Below are positions 14,539-23,770 of a stretch of DNA of 64,000 nucleotides, piece after piece. Origin of the DNA: an uncultured Pelagibacteraceae bacterium. Its GTDB lineage: Bacteria; Pseudomonadota; Alphaproteobacteria; Pelagibacterales; AG-422-B15. The stretch covers positions 1-64,000 of the forward strand of contig CABYDZ010000004.1 of NCBI GenBank assembly GCA_902517885.1, written 5' to 3'. Position 1 is the first letter of the stretch. Each line of letters starts with the position of its first letter. The notes beneath the pieces were generated by a model. The model searched no databases, was not told the origin of the DNA, and worked only from the letters and a program-made list of their open reading frames with translations. The position numbers and the translations under genes were made by a program.

Positions 14539-15261
14539 ATGACAAAAGTAGCATTAGTAACTGGTGGAACAAGAGGTATTGGTGCAGCAATATCCATAGC
14601 GCTAAAGAATAGTGGATGTAAAGTTGCAGCAACATACGGTTCAAATTCTGAGGCTGCAGAAAAATTTTCATCTGAAAATGGAGTAGAGGTCTTTAAATGG
14701 AATGTAGCTGATCCAGCTGCATGTGAAGATGGCGTTAAACAAGTAGTTGAAAAATTAGGAGCTGTTGACATCCTAGTAAACAATGCTGGAATTACTAAAG
14801 CTGCAATGACACATAAGATGACAATTGAGCAATGGGATGATGTCATCAGAGTTGATTTAGATTCAGTTTTTTATATGACACGATGTGTACTAGATGGCAT
14901 GAGAGAAAAAGGATTTGGAAGAATTATTTCGATTTCGTCAATTAATGGTCAAAAGGGTCAAATGGGTGTTGTTAACTATAGTGCTGCAAAAGCAGGAGTA
15001 ATTGGTTTTACTAAAGCACTTGCCCAAGAGACAGCAAGAAAGAACATAACCGTCAATGCTGTTGCACCAGGTTATATTAGCACCGAATTACTTGCTGATA
15101 CCCCAGAAAAAGTCATGGAAGGAATTCTTGCTCAAATTCCAATAGGCCGGTTAGGTACAGTTGATGAAGTATCAAGAATTGTTACTTTCCTTGCAAGCGA
15201 TGATGCTGGATTTATAACTGGTTCAACCATATCTGCAAATGGTGGTCAGTACTTCTCTTAA
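14539..15261 (+). CDS. phaB: Acetoacetyl-CoA reductase
   Basis: MTKVALVTGGTRGIGAAI SDR fold; follows phaA; start at 14539 preceded by an AAGGAG Shine-Dalgarno. Confidence 0.9.
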   Translation: MTKVALVTGGTRGIGAAISIALKNSGCKVAATYGSNSEAAEKFSSENGVEVFKWNVADPAACEDGVKQVVEKLGAVDILVNNAGITKAAMTHKMTIEQWDDVIRVDLDSVFYMTRCVLDGMREKGFGRIISISSINGQKGQMGVVNYSAAKAGVIGFTKALAQETARKNITVNAVAPGYISTELLADTPEKVMEGILAQIPIGRLGTVDEVSRIVTFLASDDAGFITGSTISANGGQYFS

Positions 15262-16016
15262 AAATTATCTTTAAGATTTCTTATATGGGTGAATACGTTC
15301 TCAGGACTTTTTTCTATAAGGCCTAAAGCTTCACTAATCTTATTATTATCTGCTTGTAAAAAAATATTCAATTTCTTTTCCTCTTGAATTGTTGAAGGTA
15401 TCGAGGATAAATTTTTTGAATATAAATTTTCCAGTTCATTAATTTTACTTTTTAACTCATCGCTAGGCAAAATTGAGTAGATAAATTTGGCATTGCTCAA
15501 AGTATACTCATGACCACAATATATTTTTGTTTCATCAGGCAGATCCCTGATTTTTTTAAGTGATTCCCACATCATTTTAGGAGTGCCCTCAAACAGTCTT
15601 CCACATCCAAGGGAAAACAGAGTATCGCCTGTAAAAACTGACTTTTCTCTATGAAAATAAAATGCAATATGACCAACTGTGTGGCCTGAAATTTCAAAAA
15701 TCTCAGACTCTATATCGCCAAACTGCCACTTGTCTCCCTCTTTAAGGTGAATATCGATGCCAGGAATTCTATCTTTATCTTTTTCACTACCTACAATACT
15801 ACATTTATATTTTTCTTTAAGTTCATAATTTCCTCCAACATGATCAAAATGATGATGAGTATTTAAAATATATTTTAATTTCAAATTATTTTTTTCTAAG
15901 CAATCAATGATAGGACTGGCTTCAGATGGATCAACTACAAATGCTTCATTATTTTCATTATAGCATACATATGCATAATTATCGGATAGACACTGAACAA
16001 TGAGAGTTTTAAACAT
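15258..16016 (-). CDS. gloB: Hydroxyacylglutathione hydrolase (glyoxalase II)
   Basis: THHHFDHVGG metallo-beta-lactamase motif; CGHEYTLSNAKF. Confidence 0.92.
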   Translation of the reverse strand: MFKTLIVQCLSDNYAYVCYNENNEAFVVDPSEASPIIDCLEKNNLKLKYILNTHHHFDHVGGNYELKEKYKCSIVGSEKDKDRIPGIDIHLKEGDKWQFGDIESEIFEISGHTVGHIAFYFHREKSVFTGDTLFSLGCGRLFEGTPKMMWESLKKIRDLPDETKIYCGHEYTLSNAKFIYSILPSDELKSKINELENLYSKNLSSIPSTIQEEKKLNIFLQADNNKISEALGLIEKSPENVFTHIRNLKDNF

Positions 16017-16017
16017 A

Positions 16018-16635
16018 TTAATTTTTTATTTTAGAAACTAAAAATAAACCAACTTCATTAAAATAACTATTCAAAAGATTTTTTCCATTAAATTTATTTA
16101 GTTTGTTTGTTTTTAAATTTGCTTGCTTTTCAATTCTAATTCCCACTTCATCACATAAATCAATGAAATCATTTATGGTACAGAAATGAAGATTAGGTGT
16201 TTCATGCCAAGAGTAACTTAATTTCTCACTTATAGGCATTTTTCTTTTAAGTAATAGACTTGTAGCAATTTTCCAATGACCAAAATTAGGAAAAGAGATT
16301 ATTGCTTTGCTTGAAATTCTAACTAATTCTGACAAAACATTTTTTGGACTCTTTGTTGCCTGTAAGGTGTAAGTAAGTATCGAGTAATCAAACAAATTAT
16401 CTGGATAATCATATAAGTCTAAATCAGCATCACCTTCGATTACAGAAATTCCTTTTGAAAGACAGAGTTGTACTTTTTGTTGATCAATCTCCATGCCTCT
16501 AACATCAATATCTTTTTCTTCTTTTAAGAATTCTAGTAACGAACCATCGTTACAGCCTACATCAATTACAGATGACTTAGCTGGTATTAAATCAGCAATG
16601 ATCTTAAAGTCTTTTTTTTCATTAATTAAGCTCAT
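16018..16635 (-). CDS. metW: Methionine biosynthesis protein MetW
   Basis: VIDVGCNDGSLLEFL...SFPNFGHW; adjacent to metX. Confidence 0.93.
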   Translation of the reverse strand: MSLINEKKDFKIIADLIPAKSSVIDVGCNDGSLLEFLKEEKDIDVRGMEIDQQKVQLCLSKGISVIEGDADLDLYDYPDNLFDYSILTYTLQATKSPKNVLSELVRISSKAIISFPNFGHWKIATSLLLKRKMPISEKLSYSWHETPNLHFCTINDFIDLCDEVGIRIEKQANLKTNKLNKFNGKNLLNSYFNEVGLFLVSKIKN

Positions 16636-17747
16636 AAATTTTCATAAGTTGATTTAATAAATCCTTGCATAGCTTCAAAAAGCTTAGGTTCTTCAAGTAG
16701 AAATGAGTCATGTCCACCGTCAGTTTCAATCTCAATAAAACTGACATTTATTCCTAAAGTATTAAATACTTTTACAATTTTTTTATTCTCTGAGGTTGGG
16801 TAAAGCCAATCGCTTGTAAAAGAAATACACAAAACTTTTGAGCTTGTGTTTTTAAATGATTCAATTAGTGAACCATTATTACTTGACGAAACATCAAAAT
16901 AATCCATTGCACGAGTAATATATAAATAACTATTAGCATCAAAGCGGTCTACAAATGTAAATCCTTGGTGCCTTAAATAACTTTCAATTTGGAAATCAGC
17001 ATCAAAAGAATAATCTAAACTATTCTTATCTTGCAGATTTCTTCCAAACTTGCTGTGCAAAGCGTCTTTAGATAGATAAGAGATATGGGCTGCCATTCTC
17101 GCAACTGATAGACCTTTTAAAGGTTTATTGTCAGAATTATAATAATTACCTGAATTCCAATTTGGATCAGCCATAATGGATTGTCTAGCAAGTTCATTTA
17201 ATGCAATATTCTGCGCTGAATGATTTGTCGCAGTTGCAATTGGAATCGCAGAATGAACCATCTTAGGAAATTTTGATAGCCATTCAAGAACTAGCATTCC
17301 GCCCATAGATCCACCTGTCACACAAAAAATTTTTTCAATACCTAAATAGTCAATAAGTAGCTTTTGAGCTCTTACCATATCAGCAATTGTAATAACTGGA
17401 AAATCTGTACCATATTCTTTACCAGTTTCTGAATTTACTTCCTTTGGACCAGTTGAACCCATGCAGCCACCAATAACATTAGGACAGACTACAAAAAATT
17501 TATTTGTATCGATTGGTTTTTCAGGACCAACAATATATGACCACCATCCTTCTTTTTTTGTAATTGGGTGTTTGCTCGCAACATACTGATCGCCAGTGAG
17601 AGCATGACAAATCAAAATAGCATTATCCTTAGTGGCATTTAATTTACCGTAAGTTGTATAAGCTGTTTTAATGCTTTTCAGCGATTTACCACAATCCAGT
17701 ACAAGAGCCTGTTCTTTTGCTAATTCTACTATTTTGTTTTCACTCAT
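16632..17747 (-). CDS. metX: Homoserine O-acetyltransferase
   Basis: GGSMGGMLVLEW; GPKEVNSETGKEYGTDFPV; start set to MSENKIVE because the longer ORF start (17777) lies in a terminator hairpin. Confidence 0.94.
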   Translation of the reverse strand: MSENKIVELAKEQALVLDCGKSLKSIKTAYTTYGKLNATKDNAILICHALTGDQYVASKHPITKKEGWWSYIVGPEKPIDTNKFFVVCPNVIGGCMGSTGPKEVNSETGKEYGTDFPVITIADMVRAQKLLIDYLGIEKIFCVTGGSMGGMLVLEWLSKFPKMVHSAIPIATATNHSAQNIALNELARQSIMADPNWNSGNYYNSDNKPLKGLSVARMAAHISYLSKDALHSKFGRNLQDKNSLDYSFDADFQIESYLRHQGFTFVDRFDANSYLYITRAMDYFDVSSSNNGSLIESFKNTSSKVLCISFTSDWLYPTSENKKIVKVFNTLGINVSFIEIETDGGHDSFLLEEPKLFEAMQGFIKSTYENL

Positions 17748-17757
17748 TTGTTTAACC

Positions 17758-17793
17758 AAAAAAAAACCACCTAACAACTAAGTTTGGTGGTTT
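17758..17793 (-). terminator. Intrinsic terminator between the SAM-II aptamer and metX
   Basis: Minus strand AAACCACC-AAACTTAGTTGTTA-GGTGGTTT followed by a T-run (9 T), 10 nt upstream of the metX ATG. Confidence 0.85.
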
Positions 17794-17797
17794 ATAT

Positions 17798-17852
17798 ACC
17801 TCTTTAGCTGCATTTTTACAGCGCCCGCAAGCTGTGCTCAAATCGGCGCAGT
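17798..17852 (-). promoter_or_regulatory. SAM-II riboswitch (metX leader)
   Basis: Minus strand actGCGCCGATTTGAGCACAGCTTGCGGGCGCTGTAAAAATGCAGCTAAAGAGG: GCGCC/GGCGC stem, TTGC and AATGCAGCTAAAGAGG segments match the SAM-II layout; directly upstream of metX. Confidence 0.88.
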
Positions 17853-17958
17853 AACTGTATTATATATTCAAATCAGTAATGTCAAATTAGAAGATTAAAT
17901 ATTTCAAAGATTTTCTTTCAAAATAAACAATATTCACCTATTTATACCGAATTATTAT

Positions 17959-19017
17959 ATGAAAAATTTAAAAAATATTAATATCTATGAAGGTGGAATC
18001 TCATCAATTCCAGGAAAAAAAGATGTAGTCAAAGTGTCTTCTAATGAGTCACCTTTTGGACCCAGTATTAGTGTAAAGAAAGCAATTTCAGAAAGCCGAC
18101 TTAAGACGAATAAATATCCTGACGGTAATTGTATTGAGTTAAAAGAAGCTATATCTAAAAGTTTCAAATTAAAAAGCAGCAATCTTTTTGTTGGAAATGG
18201 TTCAGATGAGATACTTGGTATTGCATGTCAATTATTTTTAAACAAAGGTGATGAGGTTATTGTTCCAAAGCATAGCTTTTTAATGTTCGAAATCTATTCC
18301 AAAATAAGTGGTGGAGTTATTAAGAGATCAGCAACAAAAAATCTTCGGGTGGATTTAGAAAGTTTATTAACATCTATCACTAAAAAAACAAAGATGATTT
18401 TTATTGCACAGCCTAATAATCCTACAGGTTTTTATTTATCGAAAAAAGATCTCGTAATGATGATTAAAAAAATTCCAAAAAAAATTATGATTATAATTGA
18501 TGCAGCATACGCTGAGTACATGACTGATAATGATTACTCAAATGGACTTGAATTTGCTCAAAAAAACAAAAATGTAATTGTTACACGTACATTTTCTAAA
18601 ATATATGGACTAGCTTCTCTTAGACTAGGCTGGTGTTATGCTCACAGTAATATTATTAGTTCTATGAACAAAGTCAGAGGACCTTTTAATGTGAACCAAT
18701 TGGCACAAGTTGCAGGAATTCAAGCATTGAAAGACAAAAAATATACAAGCAATTCAAAAAAACATAATACATTGTGGCTCAACATTATGAATAAAGAGTT
18801 AAGTAAACTGCCTATAAAAGTTTATGATAGTAGAGCTAACTTTTTACTTATAGATGTAGGAAAATCTGTATCTAAACTAAATAAGTATCTTTTATCTAAA
18901 TCAATTATTATTAGGTTAATGGACAAATATAAGTTACCAAGCTGTGTAAGGGTTTCTATTGGTACAGCAAACGAAAATAAGAAAGTTATAAAGGCTTTCA
19001 AAGATTTTTATAAATGA
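17959..19017 (+). CDS. hisC: Histidinol-phosphate aminotransferase family
   Basis: SSNESPFGPS...FVGNGSDEIL...TFSKIYGLASLRLGW. Confidence 0.92.
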   Translation: MKNLKNINIYEGGISSIPGKKDVVKVSSNESPFGPSISVKKAISESRLKTNKYPDGNCIELKEAISKSFKLKSSNLFVGNGSDEILGIACQLFLNKGDEVIVPKHSFLMFEIYSKISGGVIKRSATKNLRVDLESLLTSITKKTKMIFIAQPNNPTGFYLSKKDLVMMIKKIPKKIMIIIDAAYAEYMTDNDYSNGLEFAQKNKNVIVTRTFSKIYGLASLRLGWCYAHSNIISSMNKVRGPFNVNQLAQVAGIQALKDKKYTSNSKKHNTLWLNIMNKELSKLPIKVYDSRANFLLIDVGKSVSKLNKYLLSKSIIIRLMDKYKLPSCVRVSIGTANENKKVIKAFKDFYK

Positions 19018-19940
19018 CAAATAAGAAAAAACTATTTAAGCAAATTACTATCATTGGGCTAGGTTTGATTGGTTCATCACTAGCACTGTCTATAAAGAAA
19101 AGAAAAATCTCTTCTAAAACAGTGGGTTACTCCAGATCTTCTAAAACCAGAAATACATCTAAAAGACTCAACTTAGTTGATAAGGTAAGTAATAAATTAG
19201 AGGAGTCTGTAAGAGGGTCAGATTTGATAATAATTTGTACTCCTTTAAGTAGTTATTCAAATATAATAAAAAAAATTATACCCCACATATCAAAAGGCAC
19301 AATTATCTCTGACGTCGGCTCTGCAAAAGAAAAAACTATTAACGAAATAATTCCTCTCTTAAGTAATGATGATATTTTTATACCCGCTCACCCTATAGCT
19401 GGAACAGAAAAAAGTGGCCCAAGTGCTGGGTTTGCAGAATTATTTGATGACAGGTGGTGCATAATCACTCCACTTAAAAACAATAAAAAAAGTCATATTA
19501 ATAAAGTAAAAAATCTTTGGAAATCATTAGGAAGCGATGTTGAGGTAATGTCCCCTCAAAGACATGACAGAGTAATGGCAATCACTTCTCATTTACCTCA
19601 CTTAATTGCTTATAATATTGTATCTACTGCTGCAGATCTCGAGAATGTAACGAAGTCTGACATCATTAAGTATAGTGCCAGTGGTTTTAGAGACTTTACT
19701 AGAATTGCATCATCTGATCCAACGATGTGGAGAGATATATTTCTTAATAATAAGGAAGCTGTGTTGGAGATGATTAGTAGGTTTACAGAGGATTTAACTG
19801 CTTTACAAAAATCAATTCGTTGGGAAGACGGCAAAAGTCTACATAAACTCTTTTCAAAAACAAGAAAAGTACGAGACAAAATAATTTCAGCAGGACAAGA
19901 TACTGTAGATGCTGATTTTGGCAGATCAAAAAAAAGATAA
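19014..19940 (+). CDS. tyrA: Prephenate/arogenate dehydrogenase
   Basis: IIGLGLIGSSLAL; HPIAGTEKSGP; TSHLPHLIAY. Confidence 0.92.
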   Translation: MTNKKKLFKQITIIGLGLIGSSLALSIKKRKISSKTVGYSRSSKTRNTSKRLNLVDKVSNKLEESVRGSDLIIICTPLSSYSNIIKKIIPHISKGTIISDVGSAKEKTINEIIPLLSNDDIFIPAHPIAGTEKSGPSAGFAELFDDRWCIITPLKNNKKSHINKVKNLWKSLGSDVEVMSPQRHDRVMAITSHLPHLIAYNIVSTAADLENVTKSDIIKYSASGFRDFTRIASSDPTMWRDIFLNNKEAVLEMISRFTEDLTALQKSIRWEDGKSLHKLFSKTRKVRDKIISAGQDTVDADFGRSKKR

Positions 19941-20663
19941 GTCCTTCAAATCTAATAAGGGCATAAACAGTAATGACACTTTTCCATTATTAACAGTTAA
20001 AGGCGCACTGAATAATTTATTTTGATTTTCATTTTCTATAATATCAACCTGTAAGCTACCATTGTAAGTAATCGATGAAATTTCACCATTAATACTTACC
20101 TTAGTCTTTCCGATATATGAGTTGAGGAAATCATTTGCAATCCCTGAAAAATCAATCTTGTAAACTGACTGGTCGTCTAAATCTATCCTTATTAAAAGTT
20201 GATTGATTGTACCAACTTTATATTCATTATAATTCAAATCAAGGTAATCAGATATCAACAAAAGTTTCATAACTATGCCTTCATTCAAAACTATCTTGCC
20301 CTGAAGGTTTTTAAAATCAAAAAGAGATTCTGAGCTATTAGCTATATCTGAACCTTCAACTTGGTTACTTCTTAAATATAAAGTATCAATTTGAAATGGG
20401 TTCATATCAATTCTGACGTCATGAAAATTAATATTAGATAAAAAATTGTTTTCAAATTTACTGAACATTAAGTCATTAATAAGAGCACTCATTCTATATG
20501 GGTAACCTGATATTGATATATTGCTGTAACTACTATTCACTTTATCTAGATTATTTTTTATTTGAGTTTTAAATTGAACTGAGATGAAAAGCCAATATGC
20601 TGAGTAGATAAATAAAATAGCAATAACAAGGAAAATTATTCTCCTAAAATAGGCATTCTTCAT
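19926..20663 (-). CDS. DUF2125-like membrane-anchored protein
   Basis: N-terminal TM, ISGYPYRMSA motif; neighbourhood with tyrA in alphaproteobacteria. Confidence 0.6.
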   Translation of the reverse strand: MKNAYFRRIIFLVIAILFIYSAYWLFISVQFKTQIKNNLDKVNSSYSNISISGYPYRMSALINDLMFSKFENNFLSNINFHDVRIDMNPFQIDTLYLRSNQVEGSDIANSSESLFDFKNLQGKIVLNEGIVMKLLLISDYLDLNYNEYKVGTINQLLIRIDLDDQSVYKIDFSGIANDFLNSYIGKTKVSINGEISSITYNGSLQVDIIENENQNKLFSAPLTVNNGKVSLLFMPLLDLKDLSFF

Positions 20664-21394
20664 TTAGGAAAATTAATCCTAGCTTCAGATAATAAATCAT
20701 CTGATTTATTTTCTATTACATCATACAGTTTTTTTGTGAATACCTCTTTTTCCAAACCTGCTTCAATTGGTTTTAGAAATTCAATGACCATTCTACCAGG
20801 GTATCTAAGAAATCTTCTTCGTGACCAAAAGTACCCACAATTTATTGCCACTGGAAGACAAGGGATATTCAGACCATCATAAAGTGCTGTAACGCCATAT
20901 TTATATGGTCGTTTTACTCCTATCGGTGTTCTAGTACCTTCAGGAAAGATTAAAAGTGGTCGTGGGTCTACGTCCATACTTCTTTTTGCAGAATTTACCA
21001 TTGCTTGAATATTTGTTTCGCCCTTTCGTCTATCTACATAAATAAAATTAGCTTTTTTAAAACATAGGCCAACTACTGGAATTAATAAAAGTTGTTTTTT
21101 TGCAATTATAGACGGAGTTTCAATTGCATCATTTAAAAATATTGCCTCGGCAAGTGATTGATGTTTAGAAGCAATTAAATATTTTCGTTCTTTAGGTATA
21201 TTCTCAATACCTCGATATTCAATTTCAAGATTTGCAAATAGTTTTAAGCTTATTCTTGTGTGAACGGATTGAAAGTGAATAATTCCTAACATATATTTTT
21301 TAGGTAGAAAAAAAAGTACTGGTGCGAATAGGCAGCATGCAATCAATACGATATAGAAAGCAAGGTTAGCTAGAAAAGAATTTATGTAGATCAT
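20660..21394 (-). CDS. plsC: 1-acyl-sn-glycerol-3-phosphate acyltransferase
   Basis: ASKHQSLAEA (H-x-S variant of HX4D box region), FPEGTRTP. Confidence 0.88.
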   Translation of the reverse strand: MIYINSFLANLAFYIVLIACCLFAPVLFFLPKKYMLGIIHFQSVHTRISLKLFANLEIEYRGIENIPKERKYLIASKHQSLAEAIFLNDAIETPSIIAKKQLLLIPVVGLCFKKANFIYVDRRKGETNIQAMVNSAKRSMDVDPRPLLIFPEGTRTPIGVKRPYKYGVTALYDGLNIPCLPVAINCGYFWSRRRFLRYPGRMVIEFLKPIEAGLEKEVFTKKLYDVIENKSDDLLSEARINFPK

Positions 21395-21975
21395 TAGTAA
21401 AGCCCTATGCTCAAACTTATATAAGTTCTTAAATATTTAATATATTCTAACACTAATTTTTTCACTCGACTAAATTGCTCTTCACTGATGTTTTTTGTGG
21501 ATACATAATAGATATTCTCGCTATTTATAAGCCTTTTTGACTCTAATTTTACTCGAGGTAGGTGATAATCTGATGTAACAATAATAGTGTTGCGATAGTT
21601 ATTATTTCTTATCCATAGGAATGTTTCCCTTATATTTTCAAAGGTATTTTCTGAGATCGATTCAATTTCAATACAGCAATTAAACAGTTTATTATTATTT
21701 GGAAAAGCATTTTTTATTTCTGTGAGAGTAATATCTTTATTAACTCCAGATAGAAGAAGCTTGCTACCAAGATTTTGACTCAAAAGTTCTAACCCTTTAG
21801 CAATTCTGAATCTGTCTCCTGTTAAGACAACAATACTATCTACTTGGGCTATATTATGATTTCCGTCATCTACTGTCTTAACACTCGAGAAGAAAATATT
21901 AAAATGGATCAAAATTAGTATCAATAAAGACAATAGGAATAAAAAAAAGTAATACAATTTTTGTACATTTAACAT
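21394..21975 (-). CDS. YdcF/DUF218 family protein
   Basis: VDSIVVLTGDRFRIAKGLELL...TIIVTSDYHLPR. Confidence 0.85.
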   Translation of the reverse strand: MLNVQKLYYFFLFLLSLLILILIHFNIFFSSVKTVDDGNHNIAQVDSIVVLTGDRFRIAKGLELLSQNLGSKLLLSGVNKDITLTEIKNAFPNNNKLFNCCIEIESISENTFENIRETFLWIRNNNYRNTIIVTSDYHLPRVKLESKRLINSENIYYVSTKNISEEQFSRVKKLVLEYIKYLRTYISLSIGLY

Positions 21976-22029
21976 ACTAAATAAGCTACACTAATAAGGT
22001 TTAAATATTAACACAGACTAACACAATTT

Positions 22030-22416
22030 ATGATTATTTCTTGTCCATCATGTTCAGCTCGCTATGTTGTAAATATTGACGATATCGGTCATGGTCGGCA
22101 AGTTAAATGTACTAGGTGTAACCATTCATGGTTTCATGAAAATACGACATATGAAGCCGAGAAAAAACTAATAATAAATGAGATTAGTAATGAGAAAATT
22201 ATAAGAGAGAGTCTTTCAGATCAAAACCTACCAGTAGTTTATAAAAATCAGAAAAATATTCCACTGCCATTTTTAGTATTGATAGTGCCAGTTATATTTA
22301 TTTTTGGAAGTATGATAATTGACAGTATCAAGATTGATGCTTTTGCCGTTAGCCAATCTATAAATAATTTTATTAGTTTGTTAGTAAATCAAATAACTGA
22401 ATTATTTAATAATTAA
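22030..22416 (+). CDS. MJ0042-type zinc-ribbon membrane protein
   Basis: MIISCPSCSARYVVNIDDIGHGRQVKCTRCNHSWF plus C-terminal TM. Confidence 0.85.
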   Translation: MIISCPSCSARYVVNIDDIGHGRQVKCTRCNHSWFHENTTYEAEKKLIINEISNEKIIRESLSDQNLPVVYKNQKNIPLPFLVLIVPVIFIFGSMIIDSIKIDAFAVSQSINNFISLLVNQITELFNN

Positions 22417-23645
22417 AGTTCATTTTTTATGAAGTCATCAAATGACTGTTTTTTTCTTATTATTTGAATTTCATCTTTATTAATTAAAATTTCTTCAATA
22501 AACGGTCTGGCATTATAATTTGAACTCATTGTCGATCCATAGGCTCCAACATTTTTAATAACTACATTATCTCCTTCTTCTATATTAGCAAATTTAGTAG
22601 TTCTCATAAATTTGTCAGAAGATTCACATATTGGTCCAACTATTTCTGTTTCAATGTTGTGATCTGAATCATTTAATTTTGAAGTTAAAATTTCATGCTC
22701 TGCATCGTATAAAGCAGGCCGCATCATATCATTCATACCTGCATCAATTATAATAAATTTTTTTCCTTCACTTATTTTAGTATAAAGAACTTTTGAAACA
22801 AGTATTCCTGCATCAGCCGCAATTAATCTCCCAGGCTCAAAGATAAAATTAAATCTTTCTTTATCAAAATATGAAATCAGCATATCGTAATAATCTTTAA
22901 AGCTAAAATTTCTTTCTTCGGGACTTATTCCTCCGCCAACATCAATAGTTTTTAGCGAGTTGTAATTCAATTGTATTTTATCAATTAAGTTTTTAGCAAC
23001 TTCAAAAGAATTTTTAAATGGACTTAAATCTTTTATGTTACTGCCTATATGAAATGCAATAGCTGTAATCGAAAGAGAGGAAAATTCTTTACTTTTATTA
23101 AATATCTCTAAAGTTTCATTTACAGATATTCCAAATTTATTTTCAAGACTCCCAGTTGTTATTTTTTCATGCGTATCAGATTGTACATCAGGATTTATCC
23201 TAATCCCAATATTTTGAACTTTACCAATTCCTTCAGCTATTTGATTAATTTTTTTTAACTCAGCTAAAGACTCTACATTAATTTGAAAGCAATCATTTGC
23301 AATTGCATACTTAATTTCATTTTCGCTTTTTCCAATTCCAGAAAATACTATTTTTTGAGGTGGTATCCCTGCTTCAATTGCTTTTTTAAATTCCCATTCA
23401 GATACCACATCAGCACCAGCACCTAACGAGGCCAAGATTCTTAATAGTGTGAGATTAGAATTTGATTTTAAAGAAAAACAAATTTTGTAATCGAGATCTG
23501 AAAATACATTATTAAAATTATTATAGTTATTAGTGAGCACACTTTTGCTGTAACAATAAAATGGTGTTTGGTGTTTTTCAGAGATTTCATCTACACTAAC
23601 ATTCCCAAATCTAAGAATATTATTTTCATATTTCAGTTCTGACAT
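22413..23645 (-). CDS. lysA: Diaminopimelate decarboxylase
   Basis: PLP barrel decarboxylase; GAGADVVSEWEF; EPGRLIAADAG. Confidence 0.95.
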   Translation of the reverse strand: MSELKYENNILRFGNVSVDEISEKHQTPFYCYSKSVLTNNYNNFNNVFSDLDYKICFSLKSNSNLTLLRILASLGAGADVVSEWEFKKAIEAGIPPQKIVFSGIGKSENEIKYAIANDCFQINVESLAELKKINQIAEGIGKVQNIGIRINPDVQSDTHEKITTGSLENKFGISVNETLEIFNKSKEFSSLSITAIAFHIGSNIKDLSPFKNSFEVAKNLIDKIQLNYNSLKTIDVGGGISPEERNFSFKDYYDMLISYFDKERFNFIFEPGRLIAADAGILVSKVLYTKISEGKKFIIIDAGMNDMMRPALYDAEHEILTSKLNDSDHNIETEIVGPICESSDKFMRTTKFANIEEGDNVVIKNVGAYGSTMSSNYNARPFIEEILINKDEIQIIRKKQSFDDFIKNEL

Positions 23646-23647
23646 AA

Positions 23648-23770
23648 CTACACCTTGACAGTTGAAGATTGATATAAATATCCTGTCTCAACTGGAGGGT
23701 ACTCAAGTGAACCTTTCTTGCCACAACCATATATAAAAATTAATAGTATCAAAATACTAATACTTTTCAT
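23648..23770 (-). CDS. LptM-like small lipoprotein (not in ORF track)
   Basis: 40 aa MKSISILILLIFIYGCGKKGSLEYPPVETGYLYQSSTVKV*: signal sequence, lipobox IYGC, CGKKGxLExPP; between argH and lysA. Confidence 0.8.
   Translation of the reverse strand: MKSISILILLIFIYGCGKKGSLEYPPVETGYLYQSSTVKV

Noticed and set aside
17748-17777. N-terminal extension MLGGFFLVKQ of MetX
   Set aside because: Encoded by the terminator hairpin and T-run of the SAM-II leader; MSENK is the sensible start
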